This document shows, piece by piece, positions 9,335-18,362 of a stretch of DNA of 64,000 nt. A model generated the notes under the pieces. The model saw only the letters and a list, made by a program, of their open reading frames with translations, was not told where the DNA came from and ran no database searches. Position numbers and translations under genes: made by a program. The DNA comes from an uncultured Lachnospiraceae bacterium (lineage in GTDB: Bacteria; Bacillota; Clostridia; Lachnospirales; Lachnospiraceae): the NCBI GenBank assembly GCA_902768735.1, contig CACXMK010000003.1, positions 46,870-110,869 of the forward strand, given 5' to 3'. Position 1 is the first letter of the stretch; each line of letters begins with the position of its first letter.

Positions 9335-11263
9335 TCACTCCTTCGCGCTTTGGCTTGCGGCTGTCTTTGACGAAGATTTTGTACTCGAGGATTTTGTATT
9401 CGAGGGCTTTGTATTCGAGGATTTTGTATTCGGGGATTTTTTCTTTTTTGCAGTGCTGTTTGCAGCTTGCGCCCCCGTGGATGCCTTCTTCGCAGCATCT
9501 TTCGAAGCGCCGGTTCCCGTCGATGACTTCTTTGCGGTGCCTTTCGAAGCGACTGTTCCCGTTGATGATTTCTTTGCGCTGTCTTTTGAAGCACTGCTTC
9601 CTGACGTCGCCTTTTTCTGTGTGCCTGAAGATTCAGAAGACTTCTCCGGCATATTCATCGCGGCATCAGCCATGAGGGCGGCCTGGGCAGCTCTCCTGAC
9701 TTTCCTTCTCTGTGCAGCTTCCCGCTTCATCTTCTCCCGCTGACGTCTGCGTTCCGCGGGACGCGAGGTATAGGTGAGGGGAAGTGTCACCGTGAACTGC
9801 GTGCCCATTCCCAGTTTACTCTTGACATCGATCGCTCCATGATGCTGGAGCACGATGCTCTTAGTGATCGAAAGCCCTAGTCCTGTGCCTCCGACTTCTC
9901 TGGAGCGGGACTTGTCGACCCGGTAGAATCTCTCGTAGATCTTTTCCAGAGATTCCTTCGGAATGCCGACGCCGGTATCATCGACCCGGATGGAGAAGTT
10001 GTAGAGATCCGAATCGATCGTCACCTTCACCTTGCCGTGATCTTTATTGTATTTCACAGCGTTTTCCACGAGGTTCGTGACGACCATCGTCATCTTGACT
10101 TCGTCGATCTCCGCATATACTTCTCTCATGCTGACCATTGTCAGCTCAATGTCTCTCTTTTGTGCGATCGGACGGACTCTTCGAAGTACAAGCTCAACCA
10201 TTTCGTTGACGTGTGTCTCTTTGAGGTTAAGTCCCGAATCCTTGCGGTCCATCCGGACAAGTGTGAGCAGTTCCGTGATGATCTTGTTCTCGCGGTCTAC
10301 TTCGTTCTTAATGTCGACCATGAACTCACGGTACATCTCGACCGGAACATCCGGGTTCTGGACCAGGGAATCCGCCAGGACCTTCATGGAAGTCATAGGC
10401 GTCTTCAGTTCATGGGAAACGTTCGAGACGAATTCCTGTCTCGATTCATCGAGGGCGTTCATCCTTGAGAGCACCTGATTAAAAGCATCGGCGATATGTT
10501 CCGTCTCTAAAAACGCCGGTGCTTTGATGGGATCTGTAGAGTATCCCGCTCTAACTGCTGATATCTCCTCCGAAAGCTTCTCAAACGGTCTCATCAGAAC
10601 AGTGGATAGGACTAATGAAAGCAGAAGCACCGCCAGAATCAGAATCACTTCGAGGAGCAGTGCCTTCCGGCTGAGGATCCCCAGTGTATTTCTGATCGAG
10701 ACGGTGGAAACGCTTGCGAGAAGGACGCCTTTTACGATCTCCTCATCGGAAACCGCTGCCGAGGATCCCTCATTATCGGACCTGCTGTCAGTGTAGACGG
10801 TCTCGATGATCGGTGTCACGATCTCGATAAATCCGTCCCGCCGGTCATAATTAGAAGTACTCCCGGTGTTACCCTTGCGCAGACAGTTTACCACGTCAGA
10901 AGAGACGATCGTCTTTCCGTCAGACATGGAATAGGTATCCTTCATGACTTTCAGGTGATCACTGATCACCAGAATGCGTCCGTCATATAATGCTGAGAAT
11001 TCTGCGAGCTCTGCGCCGATCAGCTCGGAAGACTGATCGGTCAGGTAGTCGTAGCTGATCAGATGGTTGGCCAGCGCGCGCAAATGCGTTTCCACTTCCT
11101 CTGTTCTGACTTCGACCGCCCTTGTTTCATAATTGTTCAGGATCCCATAATGGAGGATGACACATGGTATGAGTCCCACCACGAAAATAATTATGAAGAG
11201 CCTCATCCTCAGACTTTTGACCACTGAGAATTTCCGGATCAGCTCTTTGGGCTTATCTGTCAT
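9335..11263 (-). CDS. Sensor histidine kinase, WalK-like, with basic repeat tail
   Basis: Membrane histidine kinase that probably phosphorylates the regulator encoded just upstream. Residues 21-42 and 201-224 are membrane helices around an extracellular sensor (43-200). Then come HAMP (about 225-275), the HisKA helix with phospho-His 284 in SHELKTPMTS, and a HATPase domain with N box NLVENAVKYN, DDTGVGIP, ERFYRVD and GGTGLGLS, ending near 497. The rest (501-642) is unusual: a basic helix rich in Arg and Lys to about 530, then 100 residues of Lys/Ser/Thr/Ala repeats (AKKSSTGT, ASKD, SNTK) resembling histone H1. It overlaps the regulator stop by 11 bp. Signal sensed unknown; cell-wall homeostasis is plausible. 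Confidence 0.92.
   Translation of the reverse strand: MTDKPKELIRKFSVVKSLRMRLFIIIFVVGLIPCVILHYGILNNYETRAVEVRTEEVETHLRALANHLISYDYLTDQSSELIGAELAEFSALYDGRILVISDHLKVMKDTYSMSDGKTIVSSDVVNCLRKGNTGSTSNYDRRDGFIEIVTPIIETVYTDSRSDNEGSSAAVSDEEIVKGVLLASVSTVSIRNTLGILSRKALLLEVILILAVLLLSLVLSTVLMRPFEKLSEEISAVRAGYSTDPIKAPAFLETEHIADAFNQVLSRMNALDESRQEFVSNVSHELKTPMTSMKVLADSLVQNPDVPVEMYREFMVDIKNEVDRENKIITELLTLVRMDRKDSGLNLKETHVNEMVELVLRRVRPIAQKRDIELTMVSMREVYAEIDEVKMTMVVTNLVENAVKYNKDHGKVKVTIDSDLYNFSIRVDDTGVGIPKESLEKIYERFYRVDKSRSREVGGTGLGLSITKSIVLQHHGAIDVKSKLGMGTQFTVTLPLTYTSRPAERRRQREKMKREAAQRRKVRRAAQAALMADAAMNMPEKSSESSGTQKKATSGSSASKDSAKKSSTGTVASKGTAKKSSTGTGASKDAAKKASTGAQAANSTAKKKKSPNTKSSNTKPSNTKSSSTKSSSKTAASQSAKE
9371..9440 (-). 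repeat. 15-bp tandem repeat in the kinase tail
   Basis: Four full copies plus a partial one of a 15-base unit (plus strand CGAGGATTTTGTATT with few changes) encode repeated S-N-T-K-S/P units at the kinase C-terminus. A longer, weaker repeat at about 9480-9620 codes the ASKDxAKKSSTG units. Confidence 0.8.
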
Positions 11264-11957
11264 TTTGCCTGAAATAGTAGCCTACGCCCCATTTCGTCTG
11301 CACATAGACAGGTTCGGAAGCGTTGGGCTCTACTTTCTCGCGGAGTCTTCTGATGTGAACATCCACTGTTCTCACATCACCCGGATAATCCTTTCCCCAG
11401 ACAGTCTGGAGAAGCATGGAACGGCTGTATACCTTGCCGGGGTGCGTGGCAAGCAGCTCGAGGAGCTCAAATTCTTTGCTTGTCAGGTTGATCTCTTTGC
11501 CGGATACAGTGACTCTTCTGTTGTCAAAATCCATCCTGAGATCGCCGTTTTCGAGGATTCTGTCGTCCTCGTCGTCGGTTTCCTTGCGGTTTCCCGCGAC
11601 TCTGCGGATGATCGCCTTGATCCTTGCCTTAACTTCAAGGATGTTGAACGGCTTTGTGATGTAATCGTCTGCGCCGTAATCAAGACCGAGGATCTTGTCC
11701 ATATCCTCGCCCTTTGCAGTGAGCATGATGACCGGGACTGCCGAAAACTCTCTGATCTGCTGGAGGACTTCCAACCCGGAGAGCTTGGGAAGCATCACGT
11801 CAAGAAGGATAATATCATACTGATTTTCACCCGCCTTCTGAAGCGCTTCTTCTCCGTCATAAGCGGTATCTACTTCATATCCGTCCTGCAGAAGACTGAA
11901 ACGTATTCCCTTTACGATCATCTTCTCATCATCTACTACAAGAACCTTCGTAGCCAT
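11253..11957 (-). CDS. OmpR/PhoB-family response regulator, WalR-like
   Basis: Two-component regulator, 234 residues. Receiver domain at 1-120: acidic pair Asp9-Asp10, phospho-Asp53 in LLDVMLP, Thr80 in MLTAKG and Lys102 in YITKPF. Winged-helix DNA-binding domain at about 135-232 with LTSKEFELLELLATHPGKV and VDVHIRRLREK. The ATG follows GGAG by 6 bases. First of a tight operon with the kinase (11-bp overlap) and the GerMN lipoprotein. Receiver and DNA-binding domains look like the WalR/PhoP branch, but the exact orthologue cannot be decided here. Confidence 0.93.
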   Translation of the reverse strand: MATKVLVVDDEKMIVKGIRFSLLQDGYEVDTAYDGEEALQKAGENQYDIILLDVMLPKLSGLEVLQQIREFSAVPVIMLTAKGEDMDKILGLDYGADDYITKPFNILEVKARIKAIIRRVAGNRKETDDEDDRILENGDLRMDFDNRRVTVSGKEINLTSKEFELLELLATHPGKVYSRSMLLQTVWGKDYPGDVRTVDVHIRRLREKVEPNASEPVYVQTKWGVGYYFRQNDR

Positions 11958-12036
11958 TCATTACTCCTCTCTTTACTGCCTCATTTCGTTATTTACTCCC
12001 GCCGGCGCGGGATCTGTTCCGCACCGCAGGCAATGA

Positions 12037-12693
12037 TCATTCCACTGTGATATAGTCTCTGAGTCCCTCGTAAATACCGCTCCCGATCCCGCTAACGTTC
12101 TTGATCTCCTCGCAGGATCCGAATTCCCCGTGGTTCTCCCTGTAGGAGATGATCCTTTCCGCCTTGTTCTCCCCGATCCCGGGGATCTGCATGAGCTCCG
12201 TTTTGGAAGCTGTATTGATGTTAATGAGCCCGCTTTCCGTCTGTTCGGTCTTATCTTGCGAAGCTTCCTCCTCAGACCGCATCCTGACAGCTTCTTCCCG
12301 TGTCGGAATAGCAACGCGCTCGGCGTCATGCACATGTTCCGCCTGATTGACGTATCTCGTATCAGCGTCTTCGCTGTAACCTCCCGCCGCGCGTACGGCG
12401 TCGATCACTCTCGCTCCCTCGGGAAGGTAGTAAACACCTTCATTCACCACAGCTCCGCAGACAAAAACACAGATCTGATTCTCGGCGGGGTCCTCCCCGC
12501 TTTTCATCGTTTCCCCGCCATCTGCGCCGTCAGCATCGCTCTTCACCGTATTATCTTCACCATATACGGTCTGCACGAAAGTCTCTTTCTTTTTCCTTCC
12601 GCATCCCGCGCAGAAGTACAAAAGAAACAGAAACATCACAAATATTACAATTCCTCTTTTTGTTATGAAAGAAAATGAGATATGAAATTGCAT
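12037..12693 (-). CDS. ComEA-like SLBB and helix-hairpin-helix protein
   Basis: Membrane-tethered DNA-binding protein of the ComEA family. Residues 11-31 are hydrophobic and end CAGC, so Cys31 could be lipidated, although -3 is Cys rather than the usual Leu; a simple anchor is the alternative. An SLBB domain follows (about 71-125: VFVCGAVVNEGVYYLPEGAR), then a charged linker and two helix-hairpin-helix units (about 155-218: ININTASKTELMQIPGIGE and NVSGIGSGIYEGLRDYI). In transformable bacteria it binds incoming DNA and hands it to ComEC, whose gene lies 4 kb away. The ribosome site AAGGGG can pair into a hairpin (12698-12719). Confidence 0.87.
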   Translation of the reverse strand: MQFHISFSFITKRGIVIFVMFLFLLYFCAGCGRKKKETFVQTVYGEDNTVKSDADGADGGETMKSGEDPAENQICVFVCGAVVNEGVYYLPEGARVIDAVRAAGGYSEDADTRYVNQAEHVHDAERVAIPTREEAVRMRSEEEASQDKTEQTESGLININTASKTELMQIPGIGENKAERIISYRENHGEFGSCEEIKNVSGIGSGIYEGLRDYITVE

Positions 12694-12697
12694 AGTT

Positions 12698-12719
12698 GTC
12701 CCCTTGTTGATAAAGGGAC
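12698..12719 (-). promoter_or_regulatory. Hairpin that can hide the comEA-like ribosome site
   Basis: On the minus strand GTCCCTT pairs with AAGGGGAC (one bulged G) around a 7-base loop. The second arm is the ribosome-binding site 4 to 10 bases before the ATG at 12693. This may lower or condition translation. Seen in sequence; function inferred. Confidence 0.35.
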
Positions 12720-12832
12720 CCGCTGTGCGACAACATTATTGTAATCATTCATGTAATAATTTACAAGAAAAAATCCCCTTTTCCTATACTTTATTTTGTA
12801 AGTGTGTCTGCAAATAATACTAAATATAGTAA

Positions 12833-12894
12833 CAAAAGGAAAAAGACCTCCGCCGGAGAACTGCGGCCTGTGCCGCATATCCTCCTTGGAGGTC
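12833..12894 (-). terminator. Terminator after argD
   Basis: Outer stem GACCTCC (12845-12851) with GGAGGTC (12888-12894), an inner hairpin GCGGC-CTGT-GCCGC (12863-12876), then on the minus strand T5-CC-T4. It ends the argJ-argB-argD transcript. Confidence 0.7.
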
Positions 12895-12969
12895 AATAAA
12901 TCGTAAAATCAACCGGCCTGCGCCGATCCGCTCACTGTAATAAAAGTAAGAATTCTTTACTTCCGGGAC

Positions 12970-14181
12970 TTACACTGCTGCCGCGATGACCGGCTCCAAA
13001 ATCGCGATCATTTCGTCAATCTCCTTTTCGGTGACAACAAGCGGCGGAAGGACACGGATAATGTCTGCTCCCGCATTGATCAGGATGAGGCCCCTCTCCA
13101 TCGCATCCGCGATCACGCCTTTTACAGGCCCCCTGCAGACAAGGCCCTGCATAAATCCGCGTCCGCGTCTCTCAATGCAGAAATCATATTTTGCGACCAG
13201 TTCGTCCAGCTTCTGTTCCAGATACGGCGCCGTCTTCTGTACATGGTCGGTGATGGCAAGCTCCTCGTACTGATCCAGAACGGCATTGATCGCTGCGCAG
13301 GCAAAAGGATTTCCGCCGTAAGTGGTGCCGTGATCTCCTGCCGTCAGGGAATTGTCCGCTACTTTCTGCGTCATCATGAACGCACCGACCGGAACGCCGC
13401 ATCCGAGCGCCTTGGCGGAGGTCATGATATCCGGCTTAATACCGAACTTCTGCCACGCGTACATGTAACCGGTCCGCCCCATTCCGCACTGGACCTCATC
13501 GAAGATCAGGAGAATATCCTTCTCACAGCAGAGGTTCTTCACTCTCCACAGGAAATCTTCCTCAGCGGGAACGATACCGCCCTCTCCCTGGACGACTTCC
13601 ATGATGATCGCACAAGTCTTGTCCGTTACTGCCTTGGCGACGCTCTCAAAGTCGTTCATCTTAGCGAAGCGCGCCTCGCAGGGCATCGCGCCGAAAGCTT
13701 CCCTGTAATGCTTGTTTCCGGTCACGGACAGCGCGCCGTAGGTGCGCCCGTGGAAGGAATGCTCGAGCGCAACGACCTGGTGGTCTGAAGCGCCGTCTTT
13801 GTTATAGGCGTACTTGATCGCTGCCTTCAGCGCGCCTTCGACTGCCTCCGCGCCGGAGTTCGCAAAGAAGACCCTGTCCATCCCGCTGATCTCTTTTAAT
13901 CTGTGCGCCGCTTTGATCGCGGGCTCGTTATAAAAATAGTTGGAGGTGTGGAGGATCTTTCCGATCTGCTCCCGCAGCGCGTTCTCGTAATACGCGTTGC
14001 TGTATCCGAGGGCGAAAACACCGATGCCGGACATAAAGTCCAGATACTTCTTTCCTTCCGCGTCATACAGATACACGTCCTGGCCGTGGTCGAGCACGAT
14101 CTGATACCGGTTATAGGTATGCAGAAGATCCTGCTCCGCCTGTTCGATCATCGCCGCCATTTTCCCAGTGTTTTGACTCAT
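12970..14181 (-). CDS. argD: Acetylornithine aminotransferase
   Basis: PLP-dependent class III aminotransferase that turns N-acetylglutamate semialdehyde into N-acetylornithine. Length 403 is normal. Seen: FMSGIGVFALGYSN, FANSGAEAVEGALKAA, SFHGRTYGALSVTG, the PLP Asp in LLIFDEVQCGMGRTG, the Schiff-base Lys in MTSAKALGCGVPVGAF, and TTYGGNPFACAA. The ATG follows AGGGAG. It lies 16 bp after argB and is the last gene before a terminator. Confidence 0.96.
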   Translation of the reverse strand: MSQNTGKMAAMIEQAEQDLLHTYNRYQIVLDHGQDVYLYDAEGKKYLDFMSGIGVFALGYSNAYYENALREQIGKILHTSNYFYNEPAIKAAHRLKEISGMDRVFFANSGAEAVEGALKAAIKYAYNKDGASDHQVVALEHSFHGRTYGALSVTGNKHYREAFGAMPCEARFAKMNDFESVAKAVTDKTCAIIMEVVQGEGGIVPAEEDFLWRVKNLCCEKDILLIFDEVQCGMGRTGYMYAWQKFGIKPDIMTSAKALGCGVPVGAFMMTQKVADNSLTAGDHGTTYGGNPFACAAINAVLDQYEELAITDHVQKTAPYLEQKLDELVAKYDFCIERRGRGFMQGLVCRGPVKGVIADAMERGLILINAGADIIRVLPPLVVTEKEIDEMIAILEPVIAAAV

Positions 14182-14197
14182 TTTCTTCTCCCTCTTT

Positions 14198-15100
14198 TTA
14201 GTGCATATCCGTATCCGACTGCAGGTGGAACATCGTCCCGATGCCCTTCTCGGTAAAGAACTCGAGGAGCATGCTGTGCGGGATCCTGCCGTCCAGGATA
14301 TGGACCCGGTGAACGCCGCCGCGCACGGCCTGCGTGCAGTTGGTGAGCTTGGGAAGCATTCCGCCTCCGATGACTCCGTCTTCGATCAGTTTCTCAGCTT
14401 CCGCGATCGTGATGCGGGCGATGAAGGAATCGGGATCATTGATATCCCTGTAAAGTCCTGCGATATCCGTCAGATAAACAAGTTTGTCCGCCTTGACCGC
14501 TTTCGCGATCGCGCTGGCCGCTTCGTCCGCGTTGATGTTGTAAGTATCGAAATTTTCGTCCATTCCGATGGGCGCGACGATTGGAAGATAGTCGTTGTCC
14601 AGAAGATCATAGAGGATCTTGGGCCTCACCTTGCAGACCTCTCCTACGAAACCGATGTCCTGTCCGTCTGAGTACTTTTTGTTCACGGTAAGAAGCCTTC
14701 CGTCTTTGCCGCTGATACCGACCGCCTTGACTCCGAGCTCTTCGACCATTCGGACCAGGTCCTTGTTGACCCTTCCGAGTACCATCTCAGCGATCTCCAT
14801 TGTCTCCGCGTCCGTCACGCGAAGGCCGTTTATGAACTGCGCCTCCTTGCCGCTCTTCTTGACCCAGCTGCTGATCGCCTTGCCGCCGCCGTGCACGATG
14901 ATCGGCTTGAACCCAACAAGCTTGAGAAGTGTGACGTCTTTAATGACGTCCCTCTGCAGGTCCTCGTTGTTCATGGCGCTCCCGCCGTACTTGATCACGA
15001 CGATCTTGCGGTTGAATTTCTGTATATAAGGAAGCGCTTCGACCAGCACGGACGCTTTGCGCTGCGCTTCACTCTGTTCACGACTCAGATGTGTTTCCAT
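14198..15100 (-). CDS. argB: Acetylglutamate kinase
   Basis: Amino-acid kinase family enzyme that phosphorylates N-acetylglutamate, the usual feedback point of the cyclic arginine route. Seen: [12 protein letters not shown] (phosphate loop), [12 protein letters not shown], the substrate loop with [27 protein letters not shown] and [10 protein letters not shown]. An N-terminal helix of about 25 residues before the kinase core is the feature linked to arginine-sensitive hexameric enzymes, so arginine inhibition is likely (inference). The ATG lies 10 bases after AAGGAG, which overlaps the argJ end; 97 bases-scale gaps are absent, so translation is probably coupled. Confidence 0.96.
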   Translation of the reverse strand: METHLSREQSEAQRKASVLVEALPYIQKFNRKIVVIKYGGSAMNNEDLQRDVIKDVTLLKLVGFKPIIVHGGGKAISSWVKKSGKEAQFINGLRVTDAETMEIAEMVLGRVNKDLVRMVEELGVKAVGISGKDGRLLTVNKKYSDGQDIGFVGEVCKVRPKILYDLLDNDYLPIVAPIGMDENFDTYNINADEAASAIAKAVKADKLVYLTDIAGLYRDINDPDSFIARITIAEAEKLIEDGVIGGGMLPKLTNCTQAVRGGVHRVHILDGRIPHSMLLEFFTEKGIGTMFHLQSDTDMH

Positions 15101-15115
15101 GTTTTTAATTCTCCT

Positions 15116-16342
15116 TTAGCTTCTGTAGTCCGCGTTGATCTTCACGTAATCGTAGGTGAGGTCGCAGCCCCATGCCGTGGCCTCTGCTTCGCCCATGTGC
15201 ATGTCTGCCGTGATCACAACTTTTTCACCGGAGAGCAGCTGTGTTGCTTTCTCCTCGCTGTAGTCCGCCGCGCTGCCTTTTGTAAAGATAAGGATCCTAT
15301 CCTCTCCCTCGCCAAAATACAGATCGCAGTTTTCGGGATCAAACTGTGCTCCGGAGTAACCGAGCGCGCAGAGGATGCGTCCCCAGTTGGCGTCTCTTCC
15401 ATAAACAGCTGCTTTTGTGAGACTCGAAGTGATCACGCTCTTTGCAAGGATCCTCGCGTTTGCGAGGGTGTCCGCGTGAATGACTGTCGTCTCAATGAGT
15501 TTCGTTGCGCCTTCTCCGTCCCCCGCCATCTTCATCGCGAGCTCCCTGCAGACAGCGTTCAGTGCCGCGTAGAAACTCTTGTAGTCTTCGCTTTCCGCGT
15601 CAGCAACGGGAGTGTTTCCTGCAAGACCGTTGGCAAAAACGAGCAAAGTGTCATTTGTGGATGTATCGCCGTCAACAGAGATCATATTGAAGGTCTCCTG
15701 AACGATCTCTCCGAGCGCTTTCTGAAGGAGTGTCTTCTCAATAGCCGCGTCCGTTGTCACATAGCCGAGCATAGTGCACATATTGGGATGGATCATGCCG
15801 GATCCCTTTGCCATGCCTCCGATGACCGCTTTCTTTCCGCCGATTTCAAATTCGTACGCAGTTTCTTTGTGGACGGTGTCTGTCGTCATGATCGCCTTGG
15901 CCGCTTTTGTCCCGGCCTCTTTTCCGGGCTGTTTTGACTCCGCCAGCATGCGGACGCCGGCTTTGATCCTGTCGATGGGCAGCTGAAAGCCGATGACGCC
16001 GGTAGAACCGACGTAGACGGAATCCTCACTGATGCCGAGGCAGACCGCCGCTTCCTGCGCAGTCTGCTTGCAATACTCCATGCCTTCCTGTCCTGTACAT
16101 GCGTTAGCGATCCCGGAATTGACGATCACCGCGTGTGCCGGCGCTCCGCTGTACACAAGATCCCTGTCCCAGATGACCGGCGCTGCCTTTACAACGTTCG
16201 TGGTAAAAGTTCCGGCAGACACGCATGGCGCCTTGCTGTAGACCAGGGCCATATCCGTTCTTCCCTTATATTTGATCTGTGCTGCGGCTGACGCCGCCTC
16301 AAACCCCTGAGCCGCTGTAATACCGCCTTCTATCTTCTTCAT
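15116..16342 (-). CDS. argJ: Glutamate N-acetyltransferase / amino-acid acetyltransferase
   Basis: Moves acetyl from N-acetylornithine to glutamate (the recycling step) and in many bacteria also uses acetyl-CoA. The 408-residue precursor cleaves itself before a Thr in the conserved KGSGMIHPNMCTMLGYVTTD region: the Thr in MLGYVTTDA matches the usual cleavage site. Other marks are SKAPCVSAGTFTTNVVKAAP, NSGIANACTG, VDGDTSTNDT and GRDANWGRILCALGYSG. The ATG follows GGAGGAAG. It precedes argB and follows a GNAT gene by 28 bp. argC, usually first in argCJBD operons, is not here. Confidence 0.96.
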   Translation of the reverse strand: MKKIEGGITAAQGFEAASAAAQIKYKGRTDMALVYSKAPCVSAGTFTTNVVKAAPVIWDRDLVYSGAPAHAVIVNSGIANACTGQEGMEYCKQTAQEAAVCLGISEDSVYVGSTGVIGFQLPIDRIKAGVRMLAESKQPGKEAGTKAAKAIMTTDTVHKETAYEFEIGGKKAVIGGMAKGSGMIHPNMCTMLGYVTTDAAIEKTLLQKALGEIVQETFNMISVDGDTSTNDTLLVFANGLAGNTPVADAESEDYKSFYAALNAVCRELAMKMAGDGEGATKLIETTVIHADTLANARILAKSVITSSLTKAAVYGRDANWGRILCALGYSGAQFDPENCDLYFGEGEDRILIFTKGSAADYSEEKATQLLSGEKVVITADMHMGEAEATAWGCDLTYDYVKINADYRS

Positions 16343-16370
16343 ACTCTTCCTCCGTTCTGCCGGTCATTCC

Positions 16371-16850
16371 TTAGTCCTCGGCATCGTTCTCTATAAATCT
16401 TGTGATGTTCGCGTCGTTGAGCGCGAATTCATAATAGTTGCAGTCCGGTCTGTACCGCCATCCGATCTGCTTCCAGAAAGCGTTTCCCGCGTCATTTTTC
16501 GTAAATGCGATCAGCGCGATCTTGTTGATCTGAAGCTGCCTGAGAACGTTCATACAGTACACTACCATTTCCGTCCCGATCCCGCGTCTTCTGTAAGATT
16601 TCGCGACACAGACATGGTAGAAACTCGCCTGCCTGCCGTCGTGGCCGCAGAGGATCGATCCGACGATCTTGTCTCCCACGCATGCGACAACACTTGTTGT
16701 GGGATTTCTCTTTAAAAATCTCTCGACATCCTCCCTGGAATCATCAATTGCTCTGATCCCGAACCCCCTGATGCTCAGCCATAGCTTGTGGACGCTGTCA
16801 TAGTCCTCTGGCACCATCTGGCGGAGGTAATAATCCTGTTCATTGTACAT
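16371..16850 (-). CDS. GNAT-family N-acetyltransferase
   Basis: Acetyl-CoA-dependent acetyltransferase of 159 residues. The acetyl-CoA loop is YRRRGIGTEM (about 104-113) after HVCVAKS, and the C-terminal GNAT strand is NDAGNAFWKQIGW. The ATG has AAAGGA upstream. It is first of the argJ-argB-argD transcript and lies behind the shared argG control region. That place would suit an N-acetylglutamate synthase-like role, but the protein is short and argJ already supplies acetylglutamate, so the substrate is left open. Confidence 0.85.
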   Translation of the reverse strand: MYNEQDYYLRQMVPEDYDSVHKLWLSIRGFGIRAIDDSREDVERFLKRNPTTSVVACVGDKIVGSILCGHDGRQASFYHVCVAKSYRRRGIGTEMVVYCMNVLRQLQINKIALIAFTKNDAGNAFWKQIGWRYRPDCNYYEFALNDANITRFIENDAED

Positions 16851-17002
16851 AGTTTTCCTTTATCTTCCTACCTGTGAAAAGCGTGCAGTCTGATAATAAC
16901 ACACTTTTTATATAAATAAAGTACAAAATACCCCGGCTTACAGAAATGCGCATTCATCATATGCACTTTTTATGCATTATATTCCGATTATATTCACTTT
17001 GC

Positions 17003-17020
17003 AATGAATATTTTGCATTT
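17003..17020. promoter_or_regulatory. ARG-box-like operator between arg operons
   Basis: AATGAATATTTTGCATTT closely matches the Bacillus-type ARG box bound by AhrC/ArgR. Similar half sites (TATTCA, TGCAT) flank it from about 16940 to 17040 in an AT-rich stretch. Arginine repression of argG and of the GNAT-argJBD transcript is inferred. The 267-base gap holds no gene. Confidence 0.55.
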
Positions 17021-17047
17021 TTTATTAAATTATATTCATTCTTCCTA

Positions 17048-17076
17048 TTGCAATTCTTATTCCACTGTTGTATAGT
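17048..17076 (+). promoter_or_regulatory. Promoter of argG
   Basis: TTGCAA, 17-base spacer, TATAGT, about 40 bases before the argG start. Good fit to a sigma-A promoter, and close downstream of the ARG-box-like site. Confidence 0.65.
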
Positions 17077-17117
17077 ACACAATTGTAACAGAGAAAAACC
17101 TTACGGAGGAACCACTA

Positions 17118-18350
17118 ATGTCTGAGAATAAAGAAAAAGTAATCCTTGCCTACAGCGGCGGTCTTGATACAACAGCGATCATTCCCTGGCTCAAAGAAAA
17201 TTATAACTTCGAAGTCATCTGCGTCTGCATCGACTGCGGTCAGGAGGAAGAGCTCAATCATCTCGATGAAAGGGCCAAATATTGCGGCGCTTCCAAGCTC
17301 TATATCCTCGATGTGAACGACGAGTTTGCGGAAGACTTCATCGTTCCCTGCGTACAGGCGCACGCCGTCTATGAGAACAAATACCTTCTCGGTACATCAA
17401 TGGCACGTCCCCTGATCGCCAAGAAGCTCGTCGAGATCGCGCGCAAGGAAGGCGCAACAACGATCTGCCACGGCGCGACCGGCAAGGGCAACGACCAGAT
17501 CCGCTTCGAGCTCGGCATCAAGGCGCTGGCGCCTGATCTTAAGATCATCGCTCCCTGGCGCAGCGACAAGTGGAAAATGGATTCCCGCCAGTCTGAGATC
17601 GAGTTCTGCAAGCAGCACGGTATCGATCTTCCCTTCTCCGCTGACAGCAGCTACAGCCGCGACCGCAACCTCTGGCACATCAGCCACGAAGGTCTCGAAC
17701 TCGAGGATCCCTCCCAGATGCCCAATTACGACCATCTCCTGGTCCTTAGCGTCACTCCCATGAAGGCTCCCGACAAGATCACCTACGTGAGCATGACTTT
17801 TGAGGCGGGCGTCCCCAAATCCCTCAATGGCAAGGAGATGAAGGTTGCTGATATCATCCGCGCTCTGAATAAGCTCGGCGGCGAGAACGGCATCGGCATC
17901 ATCGACATCGTCGAGAACCGCGTAGTTGGCATGAAGTCCCGCGGCGTCTACGAGACCCCCGGCGGAACGATCCTTATGGAAGCTCATCAGCAGCTCGAGG
18001 AGCTCGTTCTCGACCGCAAGACCTACGAGGTCAAGGACGAGATCGGCCACAAGTTCGCGAGCCTTGTCTATGAAGGCAAGTGGTTCTCTCCTCTTCGCGA
18101 GGCGGAGCAGGCATTCATCGAGTCCACACAGAAGTATGTCACCGGCGAAGTGAAGTTCGGTCTCTACAAAGGAAACATCATCAAGGCCGGCACAACTTCT
18201 CCTTACAGCCTCTACAACGAGAGCCTGGCATCCTTCACGACCGGCGATCTTTACGATCACCACGACGCGGAAGGTTTCATCAACCTCTTCGGTCTTCCCG
18301 AGAAGGTCCGCGCGATGAAGATGCAGGAAGTGGAAAAGGCAAACAAATAA
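17118..18350 (+). CDS. argG: Argininosuccinate synthase
   Basis: Joins citrulline and aspartate with ATP to make argininosuccinate. Length 410 is standard. Seen: the N-type ATP pyrophosphatase loop AYSGGLDTTA at residues 10-19, STSMARPLIAK-like GTSMARPLIAKK, GATGKGNDQIRFE, and DSSYSRDRNLWHIS. The ATG follows CGGAGG. It is a single-gene unit with its own promoter and terminator, divergent from argJBD. argH and argF are not in the window. Codon use is rich in C-ending codons (for example CTC, ATC, GAG), which suggests high expression. Confidence 0.97.
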   Translation: MSENKEKVILAYSGGLDTTAIIPWLKENYNFEVICVCIDCGQEEELNHLDERAKYCGASKLYILDVNDEFAEDFIVPCVQAHAVYENKYLLGTSMARPLIAKKLVEIARKEGATTICHGATGKGNDQIRFELGIKALAPDLKIIAPWRSDKWKMDSRQSEIEFCKQHGIDLPFSADSSYSRDRNLWHISHEGLELEDPSQMPNYDHLLVLSVTPMKAPDKITYVSMTFEAGVPKSLNGKEMKVADIIRALNKLGGENGIGIIDIVENRVVGMKSRGVYETPGGTILMEAHQQLEELVLDRKTYEVKDEIGHKFASLVYEGKWFSPLREAEQAFIESTQKYVTGEVKFGLYKGNIIKAGTTSPYSLYNESLASFTTGDLYDHHDAEGFINLFGLPEKVRAMKMQEVEKANK

Positions 18351-18362
18351 TCTCAAATCATA

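Noticed and set aside
8391-9338. Sporulation gene label for the GerMN protein
   Set aside because: GerMN domains also occur in non-sporulation proteins; position with a kinase is a better guide.
14891-15937. A 348-residue open frame on the plus strand
   Set aside because: It is antisense to argB and argJ.
17397-18356. A 319-residue open frame on the minus strand
   Set aside because: It is antisense to argG, which has full motifs and expected length.
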